Shown here piece by piece: positions 1 to 11,100 of a stretch of DNA of 64,000 bases. The DNA is from Acestrorhynchus altus (taxonomy: Eukaryota; Chordata; Actinopteri; Characiformes; Acestrorhynchidae). Made by a program: the position numbers and the translations under genes. Location of the stretch: assembly GCA_034509495.1 (NCBI GenBank), contig CM067512.1, positions 5,289,959-5,353,958 on the forward strand, written 5' to 3'. Position 1 is the stretch's first letter. The number at the start of each line of letters is the position of its first letter. The notes below the pieces were generated by a model. That model saw only the letters and a list, made by a program, of their open reading frames with translations, was not told the DNA's origin and did no database searches.

Positions 1-312
1 CAATCTATGCCACTGAATTATTTTCACAATATCAAAAAGTAAAGTGACTTAAATTTAAGATTTGGGATCTTAAGTTGACCATAGCCTTGGAATAACCTTC
101 GCTACCTCATGCATCAACAACGTTATGACTTCAGCCTTTCAGAAGTGATGCCAGTAATAAGCAGTAATGCATCTGAACTGGGAGCACTGTCCACTTGGTT
201 GCACTCTTTTATGCCAGAGAACAAAAAAAGACTGTGGTCCACTCAAGGACTTTGGCAGCATCTCAACTTTTGCTCTTAATCTGGAACTGAATTAGTCCCT
301 CAGGACCCTGTG

Positions 313-343
<31 letters not shown>

Positions 344-656
344 CTGACCTAGGGGCTCTTCCTGCATGAGGTCATAGCCCAACAGGAAACATTCATCACC
401 ATTTAAAGAAAAAAAAACACACACCCCACAACGTTTCAGCCTAACAAACACAGGAAAGAATGGAAAATCTTGGAAATGTCTGCAAAAAATGCTTCAGCTA
501 TGACTTATGAAGTCAATTACTTAAGCACACTGTGACGTATTCAGGACACAAAGCACATTGCCAGACGAGAAGCTGCTTTATTAGAGCATATGTCATATGT
601 GTGTGTGTGTGTGTGTGTGCGCAACATCTAATCATGTGGCATTTTCTATCCTGCAG
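1..656. other. Intron of spon2-like gene
   Basis: No exon is recognised here. The stretch holds two short (TG)n tracts, at about 308-343 and 597-619. The second ends about 35 bases before the acceptor at 655-656. The upstream spondin-domain exons are not visible. Confidence 0.6.
308..343. repeat. (TG)n microsatellite
   Basis: A short TG run preceded by TATATATG, in a spon2 intron. Confidence 0.85.
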
Positions 657-3358
657 CTCTCCTTGCTGGTAAAAGTAATTCCCAGTCCTGATTGGTTTGT
701 GGGTGTGGACAGTCTAAACCTGTGCGAGAGGGGGCAGTGGAAACATGAAGTGACCTTTGATCTGCACCCCTTTGATGCCGGGACAGACAGTGGCTTCACT
801 TTCTCTTCTCCCAATTTTCCCACGACACCCCCAGAGAACATCACCATGGTGAGATGGCTAAGACCAGAAAAATGCAGTGAAATGCATATTGGAATTGTAG
901 AATTTATTGCAGCTGTAGAATTACTATAAATAAGTTTGCTGAACAAAAATTAGTCACCTTGCGAATTTAAGGTACGATTAAATTATGAATTTTTAGGCTC
1001 CTGTAGTTGGTGTTACATGAGGATGATTGGGCTATAAATACCTGCAGGGTGTGTGACAAAATTCATTGAGGTGGTACAGGTGCAGTGAATGTCTTGTTTG
1101 ATGTGTGGAAAATGGGTCGCATAGCAGATGTTAATGATTGGCTAAAAGGTCTGGCTTTATTTGGGCGTACCAAGGGCCAAAGTGTGAAGGAAGGAGATGC
1201 ATTAGTAGTAAGTATTAGTAATTATAATCATTTGACCCACTGTGTTGTGAACACATGGGAACTAAACCTCCACATTTTACCCATCCACACTAGAGAATTC
1301 ACACACTAGGGGTGGTGGGCAGCCCTTTCCTCAGCACCTGGGGAACATTTTGGGAATTCAGTGCCTTGCTAAATACTCAAATGCCAGTATCCTTCATATG
1401 TTTATGGTTTGCAGTTCCCTAAAGAGTGTACTCAGAAATTGTTTGTGAAGGACATACGTTGACTAAAAGCAGTTCTTGCCTAGAAGTGAAGCTATTTTTA
1501 TTCACAAGCCACAGAGCACTAATTGACCCTTTCCATCAGTTTTATCTTTCAGCCACAATTAGACTGGAATTTTTGCCACGGCTGCTAAACTTGTAGGACC
1601 ATTTGTTTCGATACACCTGCAAATTCAGCTACTTCCTTCACACTATGGCCTTTGGCCTGACTCCTTTCAGCCAATCATTAACATCTGCTTAGAATAACAG
1701 AGAATGGCCATACTGGTTGGAATGGCTAAGTCAGAATACCACAGTGTACATCTGTGCATCTCAGAAATGCACAACATTTCCAACCTTAAAGAAGAGGAGC
1801 TACAACAGCAGAAGGTTCCACTTCTGTCTGCCAAGAACAGAAAGCTGAGTCTGCAGTGGCAACAGCCTGACCAACACTGGACAGTTAAAAGAGAAATGTA
1901 ACCTGATCTGATGAACCAGCAGAATCTGATGAATTTCTGAGGCCCACAGATGGTAGGGTCAGAATTTGGTTCCACAGCCATGCATGGATGGAAGTCTCAG
2001 AAAGCATTATTGGCCTCACTCTCTCTGGGTGGATAGAATGGCCCTCTCTCTTTCCACATTAGTCAGTGCAGTGCTGGCCAGTGCAATCATCTGTTAGCTT
2101 ATACATCAGTACTGACAGATTTCCTTCAAGCATGTTCAATAGTACAATGTCAATACATACTGTATTTCTTTCTTTCTTTTTTTTAAAATACAGATTACGT
2201 CTCAGAAGCCAAACCACCCAGCTAACTCCTTCTATTACCCGAGGCTGCCAGAGCTGCCACCCCTGGCCACCATATGGTTGAAGAGACAGCCTCGCTTTCC
2301 TGTCCGTCAACACAACCACGTGTCCAATCACATTCTGCCGCATCACACCAAGCCGCAGCAATTCTCAGGTGACAATTCAAAACATAATAGTGATGAAGCA
2401 GGGGGTTGTTTAACCAAATTACCCTGGCCTCATATCAGTGCCTGCCAACTGTAGACTCCGATAATACACTTTATCACAATCACATTTATTTTCTTTCTTT
2501 ACATTGACTATCAGTGTGAAAGACCATAAACTTAATACATAAAGTTCTCTGAAGGGCACTACCTATGTACCCTGTTGTAAGCATACTTCTCTCAGTGCAG
2601 TTTACTGTTTCTCTCTTAGGAAAACACATTGGCATGAATTTCAATTTCAACACTTTCAATTACAGTTTACAGCAATGTTCGATGCACAGTAATCAGCAAT
2701 TCCTGAGGACTTTATATATTTACGTTTTAGGGCACTGATGAGTATGTGAGCCATTTTCCTCTGACTGTCTGAATCATAAAGTGTAATTCAAATGTGATTT
2801 TGCAATTACAATGCACTTGTAATTTATAGTAAATTTATTATAGTAAAAAATATGAAGCAAAATGCATCGCCATTCTCGTTACTAAGTAACAGATGATGAA
2901 CGACGTTGATGAAACCAATAAGCCAGTTGACACCGTAAAGTTAGTATGTTTTCCTATGTAACAGTTCAATAATGGGAGGCTTATGTTTCGTACAACATTG
3001 TAGTTTATTTCACAAACCACATAGAGCTTTTACTAACTTTAATCCTGAATTCGACAGAGCCACTAAGGTGACATTTAAAGAAGCAAACTTATCTTGACTG
3101 ACCAATTACATTCAGAACTGAATAACACTGTAAGTGTCCGCAGGGCTCACTTTCATCTATGTCCTTTCAGAGACGCCATTGGACTGTGAGGTGTCCATGT
3201 GGTCATCGTGGGGCCTGTGCCTGGGCCCTTGTTCCCGTGGAGGCCTTCGCCACCGCACCCGCTACATCATGCTGAAGCCTGCCAACAGTGGCACCCCCTG
3301 CCCCGAGCTGGAGGAACAGGCTGAGTGCCGGCCACACAATTGCCTAGCACATCAGTGA
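657..3358 (+). CDS. spon2: Spondin-2 (mindin)-like protein, C-terminal three exons
   Basis: Three exons are visible: 657-848, 2194-2368 and 3171-3358 (stop TGA at 3356). All junctions are AG/GT and the reading frame joins cleanly (phases 0, 1, stop). The first exon encodes the end of the spondin domain, with DWFVGVDSLNLC and DAGTDSGFTFSSPNF. The second holds HPANSFYYPRL, typical of spondin-2. The last is a single thrombospondin type-1 repeat with the WSSWGLC mannosylation/tryptophan motif and six cysteines, ending a few residues after PHNC. One TSR followed at once by the stop separates mindin from F-spondin, which has six. Spondin-2 is a secreted matrix protein known in mammals as an innate pattern-recognition and integrin ligand. 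The signal peptide and the N-terminal half of the spondin domain must lie upstream of the window. Which teleost paralogue (spon2a or spon2b) this is cannot be told. Confidence 0.9.
961..1700 (+). mobile_element. Foldback DNA transposon, copy A
   Basis: The left arm (about 1010-1240) contains GGGCTATAAATACCTG, then a start for an MGRIADVNDW-type peptide resembling a Tc1-like transposase N-terminus. The right arm (about 1594-1690) carries the same peptide-coding sequence in reverse orientation, ending in TCATTAACATCTGCTT. The middle (about 1395-1500) matches the middle of copy B at 40555-41250. It is a non-autonomous relic in the spon2 intron. The outer part of the right arm is missing and abuts another Tc1 fragment. 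Confidence 0.7.
1705..1985 (+). mobile_element. Tc1/mariner-like transposase fragment
   Basis: The + strand reads through a decayed transposase segment. It includes VPLLSAKNRKLSLQW, then a DGRVRIW-like stretch around 1950-1970. This is the region around the second catalytic aspartate in a common fish Tc1-like family. Stops and frameshifts interrupt it. The reverse-strand relic at 15715-16400 is the same family. Confidence 0.7.
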
Positions 3359-4114
3359 TCCCTGTCTAAGCACTGGCATAGACACTCTGACCTTGTCCAG
3401 AATAAGAGCCACTTTGAGCAAGTCACAGCCACAGACATGCAGACGTCCCCTCAAGCGGTGGCCCAACGTACTGACCTGCCAGGCAAAGAACAGCTCATTT
3501 ATTCTGTCCATAGAGAGACTGATCATAAGTACTGCATTTACAGTACAAACAGTGTATTAATGAATAATCATACATCCTATTTTGCAGCCACAATTTTTAA
3601 AAATGTTTTTATTCTTCAGTGTGCAACTTATCAAATCAAATATAGGCTAATGTGGTAATTTTATAGTGTTAAAATTAATTTCCTTTTACAAAGCACTGAT
3701 ACAAATGTTCTTCAGACACTCTGACCCTATTGATGACTAGTGCTCTCCAGTAGCAGACCTAAGACAGGCCCAATGCAATAGAAATCTTACATATGGAAAG
3801 ACAGGGTGGGCTGCTTTCATTAGTCTGAAAACCTGAACTTTTTAAGTTCAGTCTGACTACATAATCCTGTGTATTGTTATATTTGATCCCTTCATAGGGA
3901 CCTTTAAAGAGTTGTATATACTGTATGTTGTATTTGTATCATGTTCTCCATTTGAATGTGGACCTTAAATAATGGTTGTTTTCCTTAATAGGGCCCATAT
4001 CTGACATTTTCTTGCATTTTAACTCCTCCCTCCCTTAAGTGAACTTCAGAATCCACCACCACCCTTTAACTCAGTTACGTCTCTTAGTCCTAGCTCCACA
4101 GAGGGATCTGAATT
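3359..4114. other. spon2 3' flank/3' UTR, no clear poly(A) signal
   Basis: Non-coding sequence after the spon2 stop. No convincing AATAAA was found close to the stop, so the 3' UTR end is not assigned. No repeat family was recognised here. Confidence 0.4.
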
Positions 4115-4825
4115 CATTTAAAAAATGAGACAAAAATATTGCCATCAATTATTTATTTATTGAGGAAAATGATCCAATATTACATATCTGTGAGTGGCAA
4201 ATGTATGTGAACCTTTGGAACATTATGAATTTGGACTCATGGATATTAACATAAGCCAATGTGAGAATTTATTTTGTGTTTCTTTGTGAACTTATGGAGA
4301 ATTACATGTCTTGCTCTAGGTGTGATCTTTGTTCATTGATCACTCCTGGGGAGGGTAATAATTGTCTTGAATTTGTACACTATCTGATATGATTGGTGGA
4401 GTCCAAACTCTTTAGAGGTGGTTTTGTAACCTTTTCCAGCCAGATGAGAATCAGAAATCTCCTTTGTTTGTGCCATGATACATTTCCACAAAACATGTTG
4501 TGAAGATCAAATGTTGACAGATCTGTGTTCTTTATATAAAACAGGACGCCCACTCACACTTGTTTGCCTCCCATTGATTGAAAACCTGACTCACTTTCAA
4601 GTAATCTGCTAATCCCGCCATACATTTGCCAATCACAGATATGTAATATTGAATAATTGTTCTCAATAAATAAATGAGAAACTGTAATGTTTTGTCTCAT
4701 TTCTTTGATTTGGTTCTTTGATCTATTTTTAGGAAATATCTGATGACATTTTTGTCATCCTATGCTGGTCCAAATTGTGATACACTTATGATATTTTGTA
4801 GATTTATAGAAAAAATTCTTAAGAA
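4115..4825 (-). mobile_element. Internally deleted Tc1-like element
   Basis: Inverted sequences lie at about 4123-4207 and 4617-4703. Both contain ATGAGACAAAA, ATTTATTTATTGAG and CAATATTACATATCTGTGA in opposite orientation. Between them is the start of a transposase on the - strand, including TTTGTAACCTTTTCCAGCC and GTGCCATGATACATTTCC. Most of the transposase gene is missing. The same family returns at 63255-64000. Confidence 0.8.
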
Positions 4826-5217
4826 TAATAAAAAAATTGAGACAATTTAAGTGTTCATCAGAGATATATTGGCCCTTTATTGGACATTTTTTCATGACAT
4901 GGGCAATGGATATTCTAGTATACCATAGTTAGAAGTTAATATGCAGTTATGCCAGTGGTTCTCAATCCAGATCTTGGAGTTCCACTGCCCTGCTTAACAC
5001 CCCTTCTGGTCCTATACACACAACAACTGTCAGACATTACAAATTTATTTATTATAATTGGACTCCATCAATGCAGCAATTTCTTGCACAGTAACTTCAC
5101 ACAATAACCTTATCATTAAGCACTTTATCATTTCCTGTTCACTGTGCAATATTACTAATGTTATATATACATCTCTTGAAGTATGTCTTGTCTATATTGT
5201 CTGGTATTCTTATGTGA

Positions 5218-5220
<3 letters not shown>

Positions 5221-5300
<80 letters not shown>
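5221..5300. repeat. (AC)n microsatellite, about 40 units
   Basis: An uninterrupted AC dinucleotide run in the spon2-kdm3b intergenic region. Confidence 0.98.
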
Positions 5301-5304
<4 letters not shown>

Positions 5305-5579
5305 CAGGTGTATGCAGTAAACTAACAGCTTAACATGATTACAGGTAACATAAAGTGCTACTCTCTGGAGGTGCTTTCTAAAGCCCCTTAGAGTTGCCCA
5401 CTCAACAGCTGTACAGGCAGAAGACTAAACTAAACAAAGCAAAGATCCCCCTTGGGGTCTGAACATCCCCAGGAGGATGTAAAAGTATCATTTAACTACA
5501 AGACCAAGCAGTCTGCCTCTAGGACGTAATGATAAGGCATAGGTCTAAAGAGAGATTGCTACATCATGCCCTCTGTACA

Positions 5580-5725
5580 CTCTTAAAAATAGAGGAAATC
5601 AAGATGCTTCAACTGGTTTTTCATATAATATAGAAGAACCACTTTTGGTTCCATAAAGAAACTTGTTTGTAGACCCTTGACTTGACTAAATGTTCTTTAT
5701 CAACCTCAAGGTTCTTAACACTCAT
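5580..5725. repeat. Fish GAAGAACC-type short repeat
   Basis: Contains GAAGAACCACTTTTGGTTCC and AAGGTTCTT. This sequence style recurs at 39215-39440, where it forms a clear inverted pair. It is a degenerate MITE relic. Confidence 0.5.
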
Positions 5726-5930
5726 GCATCTCTCTTACAAACATAGTTCACAAAATGTTTTTTTTTCCATTGGATCACATAGAAGCCTTTTAAGTGATGA
5801 GTTGAATCCAGTAGGTAAGAACTGGGAAAAGCTGGGAATAACTGCTATACTAGTAAATGAGTGGAGTCTGGGCCTAACTATGGAAGATAGGAAAGCTCTG
5901 GTGCCATCTAGAGGCCTGCACTCCCCCAAC

Positions 5931-5932
<2 letters not shown>

Positions 5933-5996
<64 letters not shown>
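5933..5996. repeat. (TA)n microsatellite, about 32 units
   Basis: An uninterrupted TA run. Such runs can extrude as cruciforms and are often length-variable. Confidence 0.98.
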
Positions 5997-5998
<2 letters not shown>

Positions 5999-6879
5999 CC
6001 TTTAATCATTTTTTTCCCTTTTAACTGTGTAATCAAGGGATGCTCCTGCATTTTAGAGGTAAGTATACTTTCTTCACTTTGGAGTATTAAAGCTACTTTA
6101 CTAGTTTAATTTAAACCACTGCTTATTTATGTTTCTACAGAGCCACTAATATGAGCCACTGTTTTAAATAAGATGTGGCTGCATTGTAATATATTTTATG
6201 TTATAGACTCAAAATATATTATCTTGTGTCTCATTATATTATATGTGGGACTCAATATATTGTCTTAAGGCCTCAATGTATTATCTCTTGTTGTCTTATG
6301 GTCTCAATAATCTCATGGACCCAGTATATTATTTCTTGGACTGAACATGTATATAATGTGACTCAAAATATTGATGTGGGTGAGGGACATAAGAGTAGTA
6401 AATCCAGTATGACACTGTTGGTGCTTAGATTACCAGATCTTTGACTCCAGAATCAATATTCACTTATTAGAGGACATGTTTTCATGGTTTTTTTTTTCTA
6501 CCCCAAGTCTCCCCAAAGGTTTGACCTTTTTGGTGTTGTGGGGGATTCAGAAAGAACCTCAAAAATATTCCATAAAGTGAATTCATCATTCCACCAGCAT
6601 TTTCTAACTATCATGAAATCATGGATCTGGCAACTCTGGTAGAGAACCAATTAATAAAATGTGTGGATGATGAAAACAGTGTTTTATGGTTTCCATAGCA
6701 GATTTAAATCCCCACTGTTTTCCAACTGTTTTACGCTGTTTCACTGTTGCTGCTATTCTAGTTGTCGGGTGTCAGGTTTATAGCAGATTTATTAACACAT
6801 TTACACATATTAAGATATTGATACATAGTAAATGAACAATAGGTATATTCATATGCCATACACGTTTTATCTATTTGAT

Positions 6880-7235
6880 TTTTCAACCCACAACAGTGAT
6901 ATCTGTCTGCACATGTTCACCGTTCATCCAAGTATTGTAAAAGAAAACAGGATTCATCAGACCAGGCGACCTTCTTCCATTGCTCCAAGGTTCTGTCCAG
7001 ATGCAGCAGGGGGCGCTCCACTGTGTGTCTTCCTCTTGTAACTATCATTAAACATTTCTCGGACCACATTAGCCCTTCTATTTTTTCTCCCAGACGGAAT
7101 AGCCTTTGCTGACCAGGAGAACCTCACAGGCCTTGCTGTTTTGGAAAAGCTAGAACTACATCATCTGGTTATTCATTTGGCCCTTGTCACTGTCGTTCAG
7201 GTCTTCATGCCAGGTCTTTTTGCCAGTGCATAATC
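6880..7235 (-). mobile_element. Decayed DNA transposon relic
   Basis: Includes GATTCATCAGACCAGGCGAC, CTTCTTCCATTGCTCC, and later GCTGTTTTGGAAAAGCTAG and TTTGGCCCTTGTCACTGTC. These are landmarks of a common fish Tc1-like transposon read from its - strand. The stretch at 55118-55340 has matching landmarks. No intact frame remains. Confidence 0.6.
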
Positions 7236-7936
7236 TAACTTCCACCCTCCTAGCCCTGGTATCATCATGTGATAGGGGGTCCTAGTTAGCTAGCTATTGA
7301 GTAGACAGAACATTAATTAAATTGGAGAGAAAATTAAAAAATGAGGAACTTTGTCAGTAACACCTTGAATTCATGGACCTAATCTGCCTTGTGTGAACAG
7401 TCCTGGCTGGTTGCAAAAGTTTGCTGAGCACACATAGAGCCTACCGTAACCAGTCAACAATCGCTTACATGCCATGCCCCGCAAAATATAACTACTGACC
7501 ATGTGTATCCCTTCAGGGCCACAGTTTACCCATCTATATCAGGTCACCTTCATAAAAAAGGGTAGAAATCAGGTGGTAATCATTGTTGACAATATCGAAA
7601 ATAAATTTGCCTGTAATCTACATTATACAAACATGATTTAACACCCTAAAAATTAGACATAGTTCAGGGCTGAGAACAACCCCGGGTGGGTTAAAAGCAC
7701 ACCGGGCTATTGATCCTGGTCCCTGTTGGGCCCCTGAACAACACTGACAGACTTGAACTTGTCTGCTCCAGGGGTGCTGCGACCCCAGCTTCGTTTCCAG
7801 TGCTCGACTTTGCTCCCAGTACGTATTGGGTCGCCAGCTGCAGTGGATGCGCTGGCCGGCGGGGGGCGCTCCTGCGTTTCAGGGCTCGGTGAGGAGCCCG
7901 CAGTGTGTACGAGGAGTGCGTTTGGTTACTGAGAGT

Positions 7937-7950
7937 CTAAATGGCGGACG
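7937..7950 (+). promoter_or_regulatory. YY1-like site overlapping an upstream ATG
   Basis: The sequence CTAAATGGCGGACG fits the AAnATGGCGG core bound by YY1, a motif often found just downstream of vertebrate transcription starts. Its ATG at 7941 also opens an eight-codon uORF ending with TAG at 7967. Confidence 0.5.
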
Positions 7951-8131
7951 CGGAGGAGAGGCCGTAGGAAGAACAATAACATCTGAGTCGGCGGCTGAAA
8001 GGCGGCGCCGGGTCGCTCCGCGGGGCTCCGGACACGGGCGCGAGCGCCACAGCGTTTGTTTCGAGCCAGGCGCTGGGTTTCGGGCGCGTTTGTAGGACAT
8101 CGCGGCGTCAGAAGGAGGGAAGTGTCTCTTC

Positions 8132-8146
8132 ATGGTGGCCCTGTAA
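8132..8146 (+). other. Four-codon uORF immediately before kdm3b start
   Basis: ATG GTG GCC CTG TAA occupies these 15 bases. It ends two bases before the kdm3b ATG at 8149. It could affect initiation if the transcript starts upstream. Confidence 0.5.
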
Positions 8147-8148
8147 AC

Positions 8149-11100
8149 ATGGGCGACTCTCTCGGGCTGATCGGGAAACGACTGCTGTTGCTGCTCGGAG
8201 ACGGGACTCCGTTCGCGGGCAGCGAGGTGGGCCAGGCCGCCTGGCTGCGGGGGACCGTCCGGGCGGTCAGCGTTATCGGCCGGGAGAGCCCGGGGGTAGA
8301 GGTAAGGAGGTGAGGGGGGTAATAAGCGGGCGCTGGGACAGGTTGGAGGTGTGGGGTAAGAAGAGGAGGTTCGGGGGCTCTTGTTGGGAGCAGAAGTCCC
8401 GGGCGAACGGCGTGGGGCACATAACTCCAGATTAAAGGAGCGGGGGCAGTTCGCTGGCTGTGAGTGGGGTCGGCAGGGCGACACGGAGCCTGAAAGGCAA
8501 AGTTAGGGGTAATAGAGAGAAGGGGGTATCTGAGAGACAGAGGCTGTCAGTGGTGTCCGTTTCCAAACAAACGGGCGTTTCTACCTTTAATGACCGTCTC
8601 CGTGGCCGCCGAGGGGCACAGCGAGGGAAGAGGGACAGTTATAAACCGAGGCTGGGGTGAAATGTGTGTGTTTTGTGGAGAAAAGGCCGCTTTGCACCGT
8701 TAAACTTTAAAACAGCTGCGCGAGGAGCGGCTAGGCTAACGAGCTAACGGTCCTCTAACGCTCGGTTCGGCTGTGAGGTGAAGCCGCGCAGGCCTCAACC
8801 ACCAGCTTCACAACGTCAGTTCAACGCCTTCACTGGAAGCCAACGTCTGTCAGACAGCCGAGGCACATAATAAACGCGTTCGGCTTGATTTTGGTGGTGT
8901 TAGGTGGAAACTGTGAACCTCAGCTGCACTCTCTCGCCCCCTCGCTCAGGACCTTCATTTCTGCATTAGGACTTCAACTTTAACGATCAGTTAATGAGAT
9001 GTTGTCGAAGTCCCCAGCACTCCATTCTTCATTCGAGTCCTTTGTGTTGGTTTAATGTGTCTAGAGTCTGTCAGGCAACAGTTCAGCACTAATAAGGGAT
9101 TAAAACGGTTAATAATCATCATTATTAAAAGTAAATCTCATTAAATTCAGTGAATGAACAGTTTCCTCTGCTTGAGTTGGTCCGTGTACATCACCGCCTT
9201 CACAGTGGGTTGTGTTGGGCTGTGAGGGGTATTGCCCTCACACTGCCATATTTATTGCCCTGTACTTAGTTTCCATAATTTTTGCTCTTAATGGCCTTAA
9301 TCTCTGCTCTTTGTAGGTGTTCCTGGAGTTTGAGGACAGCCCGTGGCGTCAGCGCTCCTGGGTGCAGGTGTACGGGGATGAGGTACGAGCAGCTCTTTTG
9401 GAGAGTGCCATTGTGTGGGCCCCTCGAAACGAGTCCACCACTGCAGGGACATCGGCAAGCCACTGGCCCGCCCTGGTAAGCGCACACCAGACCTTCTCCG
9501 TTCTGTGTTTTTGAATCTTTCTCGTTGCGTGTCTCTTACACCTGTTTACACCTCTTTCACTTGGATGTTGAAATGCTAAAATATATAAAATATATAAACT
9601 CTTAGGTGTTCCAGCCACTTGTGGACCGTGTGGGGTTGGCACCTCTGGTTCCTGTTGAATTCTTCGGAACTAAAAAGCTGGAGTTCCTCGCCAGCGCAAA
9701 CTCACTGCAAAGATTTGAGGTTAGTAAACGCAATGTAAAATCTGTCTGGCAGCTGCCTACTTGCGTAGTTTAATTTGCAGAAGCTAACTTGGGGTTTTGC
9801 GTTATTTTGATATATCTTGATTTTGGATGCACGTCTTTTGGTAGTAATTCTGAGCACAGAAGGGCTGGCACAGCATGTGTGTAAGATGTGTTCTGCTCAT
9901 GTAAACATGAGATTGGTGTTCAAGATCAGATCCTGTGTATCTTTGCAGGCTGAGAAAGATGTAAGGCACACCCTGCTGCAGGAGCAGCCGGCCCTCCATG
10001 CCGCCGTCAGCAGCTGGCACCAGGACTCTGAACTGCAGGAAATTCTTCGTAAAGGTAGATTTCATTTGCCCTGGAAATAACACACAAGTGGTGTCAGCAG
10101 TCAAGGCAGGAGGAACCTTGCAAGCACTTGTATCTAAAATCTTCACTGCCAGAGGATGGTGTACTTACATTTCACAGTTTACAAATGTAATCATGACATT
10201 CAAATTCTACACTAAAAAGGCTGAACAGGACAGCATTTGTCAACACAATGGCTGATGATCACAACTATCTGTTAGTATGTCAATTTCTTGCTGATTCTGT
10301 TTTCCTTTTTGGACAGGTCCCTTCACTATTCAGGGTCGGAGGGTGCAGGTATACCAGCCAGAGTTTGAAGAGCCATGGGCCTTTGGGCTTGTTTTGCAGC
10401 ACAATCCTGTTTCGCATATTATGGAGATTACGATGGATCAGGTTTGTGTTAGAAGCTTGCAAAGTGCTTTTGAAATGTCATAGTTTTAAAATTAAAACAC
10501 TTGACTTAAGCCGCTGAGACTACATAAACACTCCAGTACCTCTTGAAGGAATGAACAGCTAACAGCCTGTCACACAGAGTGAATGTCTAGTAGCATTTGA
10601 GACAGATCAGATTAATTCTTTTTCCAGTCATATATATTTTGGATTTCTTTTCATTGCTTGACATTTGAGGCATTTTCTCATTTGCACTTGTTTTTGTTTG
10701 CAGGGTGAAGAGACTCAGGTGGTTGATCCTCGTGTGATTCATGTAATGCTTGCAATGGATTCTGTAGATGAGGTGTGTACTTGAATTTTATTGGTAATAT
10801 ACTGTTCAGATGATATTTAATCTGTCCCACTGTTGACTTACTGATTATATATACTTGTTCTGATTTTTTGTGATGTTTTGAAGAACCAGGATCGGCGAAA
10901 GAAAGAGCTTGACGGAGGGAAAGGTGAGGGTGGACGGCGACGGCGTACAGCATCCGAAGATGATGAGGACATGACTCTCAAGCGTTTTAAAGGAGCCAGG
11001 GAGGGTGATGCTGATGGCCAGAATGGTGGAGGTTCTGGCAAAGACTGCGAGTCCATGGTAACAAGGAGTGGAGAGACTCCCACAGTAGGAGCAGTAGAGG

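Larger units (their letters stand above)
7690..8900. promoter_or_regulatory. kdm3b CpG-rich promoter and first exon
   Basis: Sequence composition changes sharply from AT-rich to CpG-dense, strongest at about 7820-8330 and continuing to about 8820. No TATA box is evident. The island covers the 5' UTR, the first coding exon and the start of intron 1, as expected for a broadly expressed chromatin gene. The transcription start is not resolved. Confidence 0.8.

Noticed and set aside
7879..8484. 201-codon ORF on the - strand over the kdm3b first exon
   Set aside because: It is antisense to a CpG island and a real coding exon. High GC removes stops, and the peptide is a proline/arginine/serine-rich shadow.
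10248..10517. 89-codon + strand ORF around kdm3b exon 5
   Set aside because: It is a wrong-frame reading across exon 5. The true frame, phase 1 from exon 4, gives the conserved IQGRRVQVYQPE segment.
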